Notes under the pieces: generated by a model
What the model was told of the DNA's origin: nothing
The model's database searches: none
The model's input: the letters and a program-made list of their open reading frames with translations, nothing else
Part shown: in pieces, positions 38,107-45,243 of the stretch
How the letters are laid out: every line of letters starts with the position of its first letter
How positions within the stretch are numbered: position 1 is the stretch's first letter
Position numbers and translations under genes: made by a program
Assembly (NCBI RefSeq): GCF_004330295.1
Contig: NZ_SJOJ01000016.1
Span: forward strand, 1-64,000
DNA from: Rahnella victoriana
Lineage (GTDB): Bacteria > Pseudomonadota > Gammaproteobacteria > Enterobacterales > Enterobacteriaceae
Direction: 5' to 3'
Length of the DNA: 64,000 nucleotides

Positions 38107-38556
38107 ATGACGGTATTTAACGGGCTACGGCCGCGCAAACTGATGATGGCGGTCGCCGTGATCGCGGGACTGTGTGGCATCGCAGGGCCGATTGTCGCGA
38201 AAACGACACACAACCCGGGCACTATCGTGACGGGGACGGAAGAGAAAACGGTGATCAGCTATTTGCGCCAGAATCATCAATTGCCGGAAAACTACATCAC
38301 CAAGAAAAAGGCGCGGGAAGCCGGATGGGATGCACGCGCCGGGAATCTGTGTGATGTCTTGCCGGGCAAAGCCATCGGCGGCGACCGTTTCTCTAACCGG
38401 GAAGGGCGGCTGCCTTCGGCCTCAAAACGGGTCTGGCGTGAAGCGGATATCAACTATCGCTGCGGACGCCGCGGCGCTGACCGCGTGCTGTTTGCCAGCG
38501 ACGGGCTGATTTACGTCAGTAAAGATCATTATCAAAATTTCGTTCGGGTGGAGTAA
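38107..38556 (+). CDS. Secreted barnase-family ribonuclease
   Basis: Guanyl-preferring extracellular or periplasmic RNase of the barnase (N1/T1/microbial RNase) family, 149 residues. An N-terminal export signal (about 11-31, LMMAVAVIAGLCGIAGPIVA) precedes the catalytic domain. The alignment with barnase is easy to see: LPENYITKKKAREAGW, GNLCDVLPGKAIGGDRFSNREG and READINY...DRVLF.SDGLIYVS.DHYQNF. Catalytic Glu73, Arg83, Arg87 and His102 of barnase correspond to Glu112, Arg122, Arg126 and His141, and Lys27 to Lys66. All are intact, so the enzyme should be active. The barstar gene starts five bases downstream. Confidence 0.95.
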   Translation: MTVFNGLRPRKLMMAVAVIAGLCGIAGPIVAKTTHNPGTIVTGTEEKTVISYLRQNHQLPENYITKKKAREAGWDARAGNLCDVLPGKAIGGDRFSNREGRLPSASKRVWREADINYRCGRRGADRVLFASDGLIYVSKDHYQNFVRVE

Positions 38557-38561
38557 CGTCG

Positions 38562-38855
38562 ATGAATAAAGTGAGCTTCGATTTTAATCACATCCCGGAT
38601 TTACCCGCATTCTACCGCGAGTTTGCCCGTCAGTTTGCGCTGACCGACAGCTTCGGCGCGAATCTGGACGCACTCTGGGACGAGGTAACGGGCGGAATTG
38701 CACTGCCGGTTGAGATAAATTTCATGAACCTGAATGCCAGCCGTAAACGACGTTTCGGCGCATTAATTTTGCTGTTTGAAGAAGCGGAAGAAGAACTGGA
38801 AGGCGCGCTGCGTCTTAACCTGCCGGAGAAACCGGCGGCGAAGGCCAAAGGCTGA
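38562..38855 (+). CDS. yhcO: YhcO, barstar-family ribonuclease inhibitor
   Basis: Cytoplasmic inhibitor that protects the producer from barnase-type RNase, 97 residues. The barstar interface NLDALWDEVTG is conserved; Asp36 and Asp40 correspond to barstar Asp35 and Asp39. The C-terminal FGALILLFEEAEEELEG block matches E. coli YhcO. In E. coli, yhcO stands beside aaeB without an RNase partner. Here the pair is intact and co-transcribed, with a GGTGGAG ribosome-binding site and a five-base gap. A strong terminator follows. Confidence 0.94.
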   Translation: MNKVSFDFNHIPDLPAFYREFARQFALTDSFGANLDALWDEVTGGIALPVEINFMNLNASRKRRFGALILLFEEAEEELEGALRLNLPEKPAAKAKG

Positions 38856-38861
38856 AAAGAA

Positions 38862-38886
38862 AAAACCCGCCATCAAAGCGGGTTTT
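38862..38886. terminator. Bidirectional terminator yhcO / darP
   Basis: AAAACCCGC and GCGGGTTTT form a stem between the convergent yhcO and darP genes. A T-run follows on the plus strand (TTTTTGTTTTTT) and another on the minus strand. Confidence 0.92.
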
Positions 38887-38892
38887 TGTTTT

Positions 38893-39444
38893 TTAGTCCT
38901 GACCTTCAGCCAGTTCGCGCAGATACTGGAAGATCTGGCGGTAAGATTTTGGCGGCTTGTTGGCGGCTTTCTCTTTCTGTGCGTTGCGGATCAGCGCACG
39001 CAGCTGCTGGCGGTCGGCTTCCGGATACAGTTCCAGCACCGGCGGGATCGCATCGTCACCTTCTTCCACCAGACGGTCACGCAGCATTTCCAGTTTATGG
39101 AACAGCGACACCTGCTGGTTGTGGCGGTTTTTCAGCTTATCCAGCGCAGTCTGGATTGGCTCGACATCGCGGGAACGCAGCATTTTACCGATCAGCTGAA
39201 GCTGACGGCGGCGGCCTTCTTTCTTGATCTTCTGCGCTAAGTCGATCGCCGCGCGCAGATCGTCGTCCAGCGGCAGTTTGTCCAGCGAGTTTTTACCCAG
39301 CTCAACCATTTCTGCACCGAGATCTTTCAGCGCCTCGGCGTCACGTTTGATTTCACTTTTACTGACCCAGATGATTTCATCATCATCGTCGTTCTCGTTG
39401 GTGTCGGGAACGTCGTCGTGCCAGTCGTCAATTTTCTTTGTCAT
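38893..39444 (-). CDS. darP: DarP (YjgA), 50S ribosome assembly factor
   Basis: 183-residue all-helical protein that binds late 50S precursors near the peptidyl-transferase centre and helps ribosome maturation. The acidic N-terminus (residues 1-25) and the charged family core ([25 protein letters not shown]...[14 protein letters not shown]) match E. coli YjgA. The start codon at 39444 gives the usual length. It is divergent from pmbA, as in E. coli relatives, across 221 bases that show no other gene. Confidence 0.95.
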   Translation of the reverse strand: MTKKIDDWHDDVPDTNENDDDDEIIWVSKSEIKRDAEALKDLGAEMVELGKNSLDKLPLDDDLRAAIDLAQKIKKEGRRRQLQLIGKMLRSRDVEPIQTALDKLKNRHNQQVSLFHKLEMLRDRLVEEGDDAIPPVLELYPEADRQQLRALIRNAQKEKAANKPPKSYRQIFQYLRELAEGQD

Positions 39445-39665
39445 GGGCGCTTCCTCTTAACGAGGTAATCCTGTCAGTTTGATTGTGCTTTATTGCTTCG
39501 GCGGCATTATGCAGGGTTATGCCGCATACATCCATGTTCTGTTGCAACTTTGGGCATAACAACGCCGGAGTGAATGCGAAATTGTGGCGAGTCTCTGTTA
39601 GACTCAAAGGTAAGCGTTTCTGTATATCAGTGTAGAACAAACCCTTTAATCTCATAAGCGATGGC

Positions 39666-41012
39666 ATGCCGATGAACGTAGTGAATCAAGTAGCGCAACA
39701 GCGTAAAACCCTGGAACAGGCCGTATCTCAGGCGCTGGAACTGGCGAAAGCCGGTTCAGATGCTGCCGAAGTGGCGGTCAGCAAAACCACCGGTATCGGC
39801 GTCAGTACCCGTTTTGGCGAAGTGGAAAACGTTGAATTCAACAGCGACGGCGCGCTGGGCATTACCGTTTATTATCAGAACCGTAAGGGCAGCGCCTCTT
39901 CTACCGATTTAAGCCCGGACGCCATTTCCCGCACCGTGCAGGCGGCGCTGGATATCGCCCGTTACACCTCGCCGGATCCGTTCGCGGGCGTGGCTGACAA
40001 AGAGATGCTGGCATTCGACGCGCCGGATCTGGACCTCTTCCACCCGGAAGAACTCGATGCCGATCGCAGTATCGAACTGGCCGCCCGTGCTGAACAGGCG
40101 GCGCTGAAAGCCGATAAGCGCATCACCAACACCGAAGGCGGCAGTTTCAACAGCCATTATGGCATCCGCGTGTTCGGCAACAGCCACGGCATGTTGCAGA
40201 GCTATTGCTCGACGCGCCATTCGATTTCCGCCTCGGTTATCGCGGAACACCAGGGCGACATGGAACGCGACTACGCTTATTCCATCGCGCGTAAAATCAG
40301 CGACCTGAAAGATCCGGAATGGGTCGGCGCAGAATGTGCACGCCGCACCTTATCGCGTCTGGCTCCGCGTAAATTACCGACCATGCAGGCTCCGGTGTTG
40401 TTCGCTTCCGAAGTGGCGACCGGCCTGTTCGGGCATCTGGTCGGGGCGATCAGCGGCGGCAGCATTTACCGTAAATCGTCCTTCCTGCTCGACAGCCTCG
40501 GCAAGCAGATCCTGCCGGAGTGGCTGACCATCGAAGAGCATCCGCATCTGTTACAGGGGCTGGCATCCACGCCGTTCGACAGCGAAGGTGTGCGCACTGA
40601 GCGTCGCGATATCGTTAAAGACGGCATCCTGCAAAGCTGGCTGATGACCTGTTATTCCGCACGTAAACTCGGTCTGCAAACCACCGGTCACGCGGGCGGC
40701 ATCCATAACTGGCGCATCGCCGGTCAGGGTGATGATTTCGCCGGTATGCTGCGTAAGCTCGATAAAGGTCTGGTCGTGACGGAACTGATGGGTCAGGGCG
40801 TCAGCGGCGTCACCGGTGACTACTCACGCGGCGCGGCCGGTTTCTGGGTCGAGAATGGCGAAATCCAGTATCCGGTCAGTGAAATCACCATCGCCGGAAA
40901 CCTGAAAGACATGTGGCGCAACATGGTCGCCATCGGCAGCGATATCGAAACCCGCAGTAATATCCAGTGCGGTTCCGTGCTGTTACCGGCAATGAAAATC
41001 GCCGGCGAGTAA
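39666..41012 (+). CDS. pmbA: PmbA (TldE), partner subunit of TldD protease
   Basis: Non-catalytic half of the TldD/TldE heterodimer that encloses the TldD zinc site; needed for microcin B17 maturation and CcdA turnover in E. coli. It has 448 residues. Conserved blocks include [31 protein letters not shown] and [21 protein letters not shown]. It lacks the HExxxH motif of TldD, as expected. The first ATG at 39666 is used, and a second in-frame ATG at 39672 is equally possible. A hairpin (41023-41048) follows. Confidence 0.96.
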   Translation: MPMNVVNQVAQQRKTLEQAVSQALELAKAGSDAAEVAVSKTTGIGVSTRFGEVENVEFNSDGALGITVYYQNRKGSASSTDLSPDAISRTVQAALDIARYTSPDPFAGVADKEMLAFDAPDLDLFHPEELDADRSIELAARAEQAALKADKRITNTEGGSFNSHYGIRVFGNSHGMLQSYCSTRHSISASVIAEHQGDMERDYAYSIARKISDLKDPEWVGAECARRTLSRLAPRKLPTMQAPVLFASEVATGLFGHLVGAISGGSIYRKSSFLLDSLGKQILPEWLTIEEHPHLLQGLASTPFDSEGVRTERRDIVKDGILQSWLMTCYSARKLGLQTTGHAGGIHNWRIAGQGDDFAGMLRKLDKGLVVTELMGQGVSGVTGDYSRGAAGFWVENGEIQYPVSEITIAGNLKDMWRNMVAIGSDIETRSNIQCGSVLLPAMKIAGE

Positions 41013-41022
41013 TTTTCCTGCA

Positions 41023-41048
41023 AAGCAGCGGTCGCCCGATCGCTGCTT
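41023..41048 (+). terminator. Hairpin after pmbA
   Basis: AAGCAGCG pairs with CGCTGCTT around a ten-base loop 11 bases past the pmbA stop codon. The tail CTCACCTGCC has no U-tract. It is probably the transcript end or a processing structure. Confidence 0.5.
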
Positions 41049-41171
41049 CTCACCTGCCACCCTTCTTTACAAAAAATTCATCCCGTTTTCCTCTCTCTCA
41101 GCCTATTTTTATAAAGCCTTACAAGCAATGTCGTTTTATCTAACAAATAAATAACAATAGAGAGAAAGATC

Positions 41172-41558
41172 ATGCGTAAAAAACTGATGGCGTTAGCGGT
41201 AGTCGCAATGCTGGGAAGCAGCACGGTGGCACTGGCAGCAGATTTAGAAACGGACATGGACACCATTTCTGATAATTACAGCAAGGTGCTGAAAACCAAC
41301 GATCAGGCCGAACTGACCACCGGTCTGGCGAACATGAAAGCCGCAGCGGAAGACGCGAAAAAAGCCACGCCACCGAAACTGGAAGGCAAAGCCCCTGACA
41401 GCCCGGAAATGCAGGATTACCACAAAGGGCTGGATACGCTGATCGGCCAGATTGATAAAGCTTCTGCTTTAGCGAAAGCGGGTAAAGTGGATGAAGCGAA
41501 GAAAGAAGCCGAAGGGTTCAAGGCGACAAGGAATGAGAACCACAAGAAGTTTAAGTAA
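41172..41558 (+). CDS. cybC: Cytochrome b562
   Basis: Soluble periplasmic four-helix-bundle b-type cytochrome of uncertain electron-transfer partner, 128 residues. A signal peptide (MRKKLMALAVVAMLGSSTVALA, cleavage after ALA at about residue 22) precedes the mature start ADLETDMDTI. The haem ligands are Met7 of the mature protein and the His near the C-terminus in TRNENHKKF, with E. coli spacing. ATPPKLEGKAPDSPEM is conserved. E. coli K-12 cybC is often annotated as N-terminally truncated, but this copy is complete. Confidence 0.95.
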   Translation: MRKKLMALAVVAMLGSSTVALAADLETDMDTISDNYSKVLKTNDQAELTTGLANMKAAAEDAKKATPPKLEGKAPDSPEMQDYHKGLDTLIGQIDKASALAKAGKVDEAKKEAEGFKATRNENHKKFK

Positions 41559-41574
41559 GCAGATGGCGGGTGTC

Positions 41575-41611
41575 TTGCTCCTCCCCCTGCGAAGGGTAGG
41601 GAGTAAACCCC
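41575..41611 (+). repeat. GC-rich palindromic repeat, copy 2 (partial)
   Basis: Begins TTGCTCCTCCCCCTGCGAAGG and then diverges (GTAGGGAGTAAACC). It is the same start as the 41652 copy, which lies 77 bases downstream in the same orientation. Confidence 0.65.
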
Positions 41612-41651
41612 ACATTATTTCATGGTGAGAAATAGCCGGAATTGATCGCTG

Positions 41652-41698
41652 TCCTGCTCCTCCCCCTGCGAAGGGGGAGGCGGGGAGGGGGTTTTAAA
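41652..41698 (+). repeat. GC-rich palindromic repeat, copy 3 (full)
   Basis: Reads TGCTCCTCCCCCTGCGAAGG, then GGGAGGCGGGGAGGGGG and TTTTAAA. This is the same order of parts as the reverse complement of positions 61-98, which argues for one dispersed element of about 45 bases and not chance GC-rich hairpins. Confidence 0.75.
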
Positions 41699-41746
41699 GG
41701 CAAAACCAATGTCAGTGCAAACTTCAACTTATTGATTCGCCATTAA

Positions 41747-41784
41747 TACCCCACCCCAACCCTCCCCTTCGCAGGGGAGGGAGC
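41747..41784 (-). repeat. GC-rich palindromic repeat, copy 4 (inverted)
   Basis: Inverted relative to copies 2 and 3. The minus strand gives GCTCCCTCCCCTGCGAAGG, then GGAGGG and GTTGGGGTGGGG. A further decayed fragment (CTCCCACCTTCGCAG) follows at about 41801-41815. Three to four copies thus fill the cybC-rnk gap. Confidence 0.65.
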
Positions 41785-41832
41785 CGTTCAGCGCGTTGCC
41801 TCCCACCTTCGCAGAAAAAGGAGTTAACTGCC

Positions 41833-42243
41833 TTAACGTCTCAACTCCCCCGCCGCCTCCGGCTGAAACAACAACTCCAGCACGGTGATGTGGCTTTCCT
41901 CGCCATTGGGCATTTCCCACGTGATACTTGCGCCCACGCGCAGCCCCAGCAGGGCAGCGCCCAGCGGGGCCATCACCGACAGTTGCTCGTTGCTGTCTTT
42001 CAGCGCCGCCGGATAGACCAGCGTGCGGATGTGTTCTTCGCCGTCTTTACCTTCAGTAAAGCGAACCTTGCTGTTCATCGTCACTACGTCGGCAGGGATT
42101 TCCTCGGGCGGCAAAATCTCGGCGCGATCTAACTCGTCATTCAGTGCGTCGGCGACCGGGCTGCTGGCAAACGCCGGTTGCGCCAGCAGTGTGTCCAGGC
42201 GTTCTGCGTCAAGTTCATTGATGATCAGTGTCGGTTTACTCAT
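41833..42243 (-). CDS. rnk: Rnk, GreA-like regulator of nucleoside diphosphate kinase
   Basis: RNA-polymerase-binding protein related to GreA/GreB, 136 residues as in E. coli. It has a short N-terminal coiled-coil ([20 protein letters not shown]) and a C-terminal FKBP-like domain ([17 protein letters not shown]). It affects nucleoside triphosphate and polyphosphate balance. The ATG at 42243 has GGAGAA upstream. The 43-codon in-frame extension passes through a terminator hairpin and is not coding. A strong intrinsic terminator sits in its leader. Confidence 0.94.
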   Translation of the reverse strand: MSKPTLIINELDAERLDTLLAQPAFASSPVADALNDELDRAEILPPEEIPADVVTMNSKVRFTEGKDGEEHIRTLVYPAALKDSNEQLSVMAPLGAALLGLRVGASITWEMPNGEESHITVLELLFQPEAAGELRR

Positions 42244-42302
42244 AACATTCTCCATGGTTCCTTTTGCATCACCCGCTTCATGCGAGTGGGGTGCCGGTCG
42301 GC

Positions 42303-42338
42303 AAAAAATAACACCCCTGCGGGTAAGCGCAGGGGTGT
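42303..42338 (-). promoter_or_regulatory. rnk leader attenuator (intrinsic terminator in the 5' UTR)
   Basis: ACACCCCTGCG (42311-42321) pairs perfectly with CGCAGGGGTGT (42328-42338). On the minus strand the stem is followed by TATTTTTTG, so it is a complete Rho-independent terminator about 60 bases before the rnk start codon and just after the predicted promoter. An enterobacterial rnk leader RNA of this kind has been predicted as an attenuator. It could equally end a short leader RNA. Confidence 0.8.
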
Positions 42339-42361
42339 CGGTAATTTGCATGTGTTCTTTG

Positions 42362-42390
42362 ATACTAGGCACTCTTAAGCGGAAATGAAA
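42362..42390 (-). promoter_or_regulatory. Putative rnk promoter
   Basis: On the minus strand TTTCAT (42385-42390) and TAGTAT (42362-42367) are 17 bases apart. They place the start about 20 bases before the attenuator stem. Confidence 0.5.
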
Positions 42391-42642
42391 GCGTTGTGAG
42401 GGAATTAATCCGCATTGCGAAAAATCCGATTACCAGTGTAATACGCTGCTACACCCTGCAATATTCAGTGATATGGCGACTTAACTTTTCGTTTTGCGAA
42501 TTGGATCTGCTCAGCGCATCGTATTTCCACTTCGAACTGGAAAAAGACCCTCTACACAGGAAATCTTACCGGGGTTAGGGTAAAGACAGACGAAATACAC
42601 GGCTGAAAATAGTGGGCCGGGCAAGGAGAGAGGTAACCGCGA
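42391..42642 (+). other. Control region of the DUF4310/4311/4312 operon
   Basis: No gene seen. This 252-base stretch must hold the promoter and the operator for the nine-gene locus. Small dyads are present (ATTAC-CAGT-GTAAT at 42429-42442 and CGCATTGCG just before it), but I could not identify a convincing -35/-10 pair, a sigma-54 element or a CRP site. Confidence 0.3.
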
Positions 42643-42993
42643 GTGAATAACGCAAGCGCATCTGTGAATGGGACCGGGCGGATTGAATTGAAAGATGCTG
42701 CGGCGATAACAGAGCAAGTATTAAAAGATATTCAGACAATGCAAAGTGCGAAGAATATCTACACCACCGATGTTCAGTTGCAGATGTTAACGTCACACGT
42801 TAAAGCCATGGTATTACGCTCGATTACCGGTGAGCCGTTGCCTGAAGTCGAAAAAGAGTTATTTGATGAAATCTCTGCCGACTCCATGCAAATGGCAGAG
42901 GACGTGGTGAGCTGGTTCGGGAATTTACCGATTGAGGAAGCGTATTTGCTCTCGGTACATTTTGAAGTGGCCAGAGACAACGAGCAGAAATAA
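42643..42993 (+). CDS. Stand-alone PRD-domain protein
   Basis: 116-residue soluble protein that appears to be a single PTS regulation domain without any DNA- or RNA-binding part. His52 in MLTSHVKAMVLRS and His106 in EEAYLLSVHFEVAR occupy the places of the two conserved PRD histidines that HPr or EIIB phosphorylates. It starts at a GTG with GAGGTAACC upstream. It is the first gene of the SFCGS/DUF4312/DUF4311/DUF4310 operon, and similar single-PRD proteins accompany that cluster elsewhere (E. coli YhfY is a comparable single-PRD protein). I infer it senses PTS phosphorylation state or modulates the transporter. No function has been shown to my knowledge. Confidence 0.8.
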   Translation: MNNASASVNGTGRIELKDAAAITEQVLKDIQTMQSAKNIYTTDVQLQMLTSHVKAMVLRSITGEPLPEVEKELFDEISADSMQMAEDVVSWFGNLPIEEAYLLSVHFEVARDNEQK

Positions 42994-43039
42994 TTTTTAT
43001 TGAAATTTTAATACATTAATTAATGTGGAGATGTGAATC

Positions 43040-43405
43040 ATGGGACAAGTATTAGTTGTGATCGGCGACCGTTTAGGTAAAGGCCAGAAAGTGGCAGCAG
43101 GCGTGGAAGCGGCTGGCGGAAAAGCCATTGTTGTCCCCGGTATGGCGGCAGACATGAAACTCGGCGACGTGATGAAAGCAGAAGGCGCGACCTTTGGTAT
43201 TTCTTTCTGCGGCAGTGGCGGTGCAGGTGCGATTACCGCACAAAACAAATACGGATATAAAGCGAAGTACGGGATGCGTTCAGTTGATGAAGGTGTCACG
43301 GCGATTAACGAAGGCTGTTTAGTATTAGGGTTCGGATTTATGGATAAAGAAGAACTGGGTCAGCGTCTGGTTGAAGCTTATAACAAGAAGTATGGTCAGG
43401 CGTAA
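43040..43405 (+). CDS. Glycine-rich SFCGS family protein
   Basis: 121-residue soluble protein of the Gly_rich_SFCGS family, function unknown. The N-terminus looks like an alpha/beta fold (GQVLVVIGDRLGKGQKVAAGVEAAGG). The family motif lies at residues 54-64, with Cys57 in ISFCGSGGAGA, at the end of a predicted strand followed by a glycine loop. That pattern (hydrophobic strand, Cys, Gly-rich loop) recalls the phospho-cysteine loop of PTS EIIB proteins, which would fit a phosphorylating transporter, but this is my inference. The stop codon overlaps the next gene's start by one base. Confidence 0.85.
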   Translation: MGQVLVVIGDRLGKGQKVAAGVEAAGGKAIVVPGMAADMKLGDVMKAEGATFGISFCGSGGAGAITAQNKYGYKAKYGMRSVDEGVTAINEGCLVLGFGFMDKEELGQRLVEAYNKKYGQA

Positions 43406-43704
43406 TGAAGCAACAATTAACCACAACAGTCCGGGTTGAAGGAAAGGGCGAAAATAAGGCTGCCGCCTTTTCTTCCGCACTGAGTCAGGTTCAGAGAACG
43501 GTTCTCAAATCGTCTGCTAATAATGTCTTGCTGCGCATTGAACCGCAGGACGTCAAGGTAATAAAGGCAGAGGAGTCGGTTAAAAGAGAAAAGTTTCTGT
43601 TCTTTTTTCTGGCCAGGGAAAGAAAGAGTTATTACGTGGCGTTAGACATTACCGTCAACCTGACTGTTATTAATACGGAACAGGTAGTTTTTGTCACGAA
43701 ATAA
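43405..43704 (+). CDS. DUF4312 family protein
   Basis: 99-residue soluble protein of unknown function. It is mostly beta strands and charged, with one hydrophobic patch (EKFLFFFLARERKSYYVALD). There is no signal peptide or membrane helix. It overlaps the SFCGS gene by one base and lies 32 bases before DUF4311, so it should be made together with both. Its constant placement between the SFCGS protein and the two membrane proteins suggests a cytoplasmic subunit of the same transporter. Nothing in the sequence shows a catalytic site. Confidence 0.82.
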   Translation: MKQQLTTTVRVEGKGENKAAAFSSALSQVQRTVLKSSANNVLLRIEPQDVKVIKAEESVKREKFLFFFLARERKSYYVALDITVNLTVINTEQVVFVTK

Positions 43705-43736
43705 AAACGTTAGCTATAAATGACAAGGATATACTG

Positions 43737-44513
43737 ATGTTTTTAATTATTTTATTTAAGTCGCTTATTATCGGCGGACTGGTTGGGGTGGGCGTAGGTG
43801 CGGGTGCCGCACGTATGTTCCATGCGCCAACCGTGCAAGGAATGGGGGCTTTTCGTACGCTTGGGGAATTAAACTCCTGTGAAGGCGATCCGGCTTCGCA
43901 TTTCTCATTCGGTCTGGGCTTCTTCTTTAACGCCTGGGCATCTTCCGTGGCGGCAGGTTCTTTCACTCAGGACGTTGACCACCGCATCATTCCTCACTGG
44001 GCCACCGCTGCCCTGATGTTCAAAAACCGCAATGTCACTGAAACCCTGCACGACCCGCGCAAGATGGCGATTGCGGGCGGCATCATCGGCATGATTGTGG
44101 TGGCCTTCCTCAACACCACCGCGTCTGCCGTGCCTGCGGCGTTGCAGGTCACGGCCATTAAAGTGCTGGTGCCTGCGGCTAACCTGCTGGTGAACACCGT
44201 CATGCCGGTGATTTTCTGGCTGGCGGCGATCGATGCAGGACGTCGTTCCGGTTTCTGGGCCACCATTTTTGGCGGTCTGGCGCAGATGATCATGGGGAAC
44301 GCCGTGCCGGGTCTGGTACTGGGTATCCTGATCGGTAAAGGCGTCGAAGAGAGCGGCTGGAACCACGTCACCAAAGTGATGATGGCGGCGATTATCGCGC
44401 TGTTCGTTCTCAGCGGTTTCTTCCGTGGTTTCGACGTCAAGCTGTTGCAATCCTTCATGCTGGACGTCCCGACATGGCTGAACGGCATTCACAACTCACT
44501 CAGCGGTAAGTAA
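43737..44513 (+). CDS. DUF4311 family membrane protein, putative transporter subunit
   Basis: 258-residue inner-membrane protein with about six hydrophobic segments. The N-terminal helix (FLIILFKSLIIGGLVGVGVG) is followed by a conserved polar and aromatic stretch, LGELNSCEGDPASHFSFGLGFFFN, that could line a substrate site. Gly-rich helices follow (GGIIGMIVVAFLN, MPVIFWLAAIDAGRRSGFWATIFGGLAQMIMGNAVPG). The start has an AAGGA ribosome-binding site. Paired with DUF4310 it probably forms a two-polypeptide membrane channel, like the split EIIC/EIID or glucitol EII proteins. Substrate unknown. Confidence 0.85.
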   Translation: MFLIILFKSLIIGGLVGVGVGAGAARMFHAPTVQGMGAFRTLGELNSCEGDPASHFSFGLGFFFNAWASSVAAGSFTQDVDHRIIPHWATAALMFKNRNVTETLHDPRKMAIAGGIIGMIVVAFLNTTASAVPAALQVTAIKVLVPAANLLVNTVMPVIFWLAAIDAGRRSGFWATIFGGLAQMIMGNAVPGLVLGILIGKGVEESGWNHVTKVMMAAIIALFVLSGFFRGFDVKLLQSFMLDVPTWLNGIHNSLSGK

Positions 44514-44520
44514 GGGGAAC

Positions 44521-45174
44521 ATGACAATGGAAGAACAAGCCAAACGTGGTTTCTGGTACGCCGAGTGGTCGTTCCCGATTTTTGTCGGACTGCTGTCTTC
44601 CGGCGTTTTCGCCGGGACACACATGTATTACCTGTACGGCATCGGTGCATTTAACGAAGTGGCCTTTGTGTCGATGCTGCGTTCCGGCATGGATACCGGC
44701 GTGTACGGCGCAGTGGCGGCCTTTGGTGCCAGCTTCCTGTTTGCCCGCATCATCGAAGGTTCGCTGGTCGGTATTCTCGATATCGGCGGCGCGATCCAGA
44801 CCGGTATCGGCCTGGGCGTTCCTGCAATGCTGCTGGGCGCCGGGATTATCTTCCCGGTGGCGAACTTTGCCGCCTCGCTGGTGACCGGCCTGATCCTCGG
44901 GTTAGCCGTCGGTTACATCATCATTCTGGCGCGTAAATTCACCATCAATCAGAGCAACTCCACCTACGGCGCTGACGTGATGATGGGCGCGGGTAATGCC
45001 TCCGGCCGCTTCCTCGGGCCGTTGATTATCCTCTCCGCAATGGCCGCATCGATTCCAATCGGTCTTGGCTCGCTGATTGGCGCACTGGGTTTCTATCTGT
45101 GGCAGAAGCCGATTACCGGTGGTGCCATTCTCGGTGCGATGGTGCTGGGCGCCATCTTCCCGGTTTCACTGTAA
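44521..45174 (+). CDS. DUF4310 family membrane protein, putative transporter subunit
   Basis: 217-residue inner-membrane protein with about six Gly/Ala-rich helices. Among them are FPIFVGLLSSGVFAGTHMYYLYG, GSLVGILDIGGAIQTGIGLGVPAMLLGAGIIF and the C-terminal GGAILGAMVLGAIFPVSL. A polar loop (RKFTINQSNSTYGADVMMGAGNASGRFLGP) is conserved-looking. The first ATG at 44521 has GGGGAAC before it; an ATG at 44527 is an alternative. It begins seven bases after DUF4311, so a two-subunit complex is likely. A 12-bp hairpin follows before the metabolic genes. Confidence 0.85.
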   Translation: MTMEEQAKRGFWYAEWSFPIFVGLLSSGVFAGTHMYYLYGIGAFNEVAFVSMLRSGMDTGVYGAVAAFGASFLFARIIEGSLVGILDIGGAIQTGIGLGVPAMLLGAGIIFPVANFAASLVTGLILGLAVGYIIILARKFTINQSNSTYGADVMMGAGNASGRFLGPLIILSAMAASIPIGLGSLIGALGFYLWQKPITGGAILGAMVLGAIFPVSL

Positions 45175-45196
45175 GAAGCAGTACATAAGCAGTAAA

Positions 45197-45224
45197 CGGG
45201 CGTCAGGAACACTCCTGACGCCCG
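45197..45224 (+). other. 12-bp perfect stem-loop between transporter and enzyme genes
   Basis: CGGGCGTCAGGA pairs with TCCTGACGCCCG around ACAC. There is no U-tract, and the next gene's ribosome-binding site (TGGAGAA) follows at once. It probably protects the upstream mRNA or reduces read-through, so that transporter and enzyme levels differ. Confidence 0.65.
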
Positions 45225-45243
45225 AGATTATGGAGAACGTCGT

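Noticed and set aside
41575-41815. CRISPR-like array, because similar GC-rich units recur at intervals
   Set aside because: The units are in mixed orientation, unequal in length and not separated by uniform spacers, and no cas gene is nearby.
42391-42642. Sigma-54 or CRP element for the catabolic operon
   Set aside because: Both consensus patterns were looked for (including because Salmonella DgaR is a sigma-54 activator), and no match kept the invariant bases at correct spacing.
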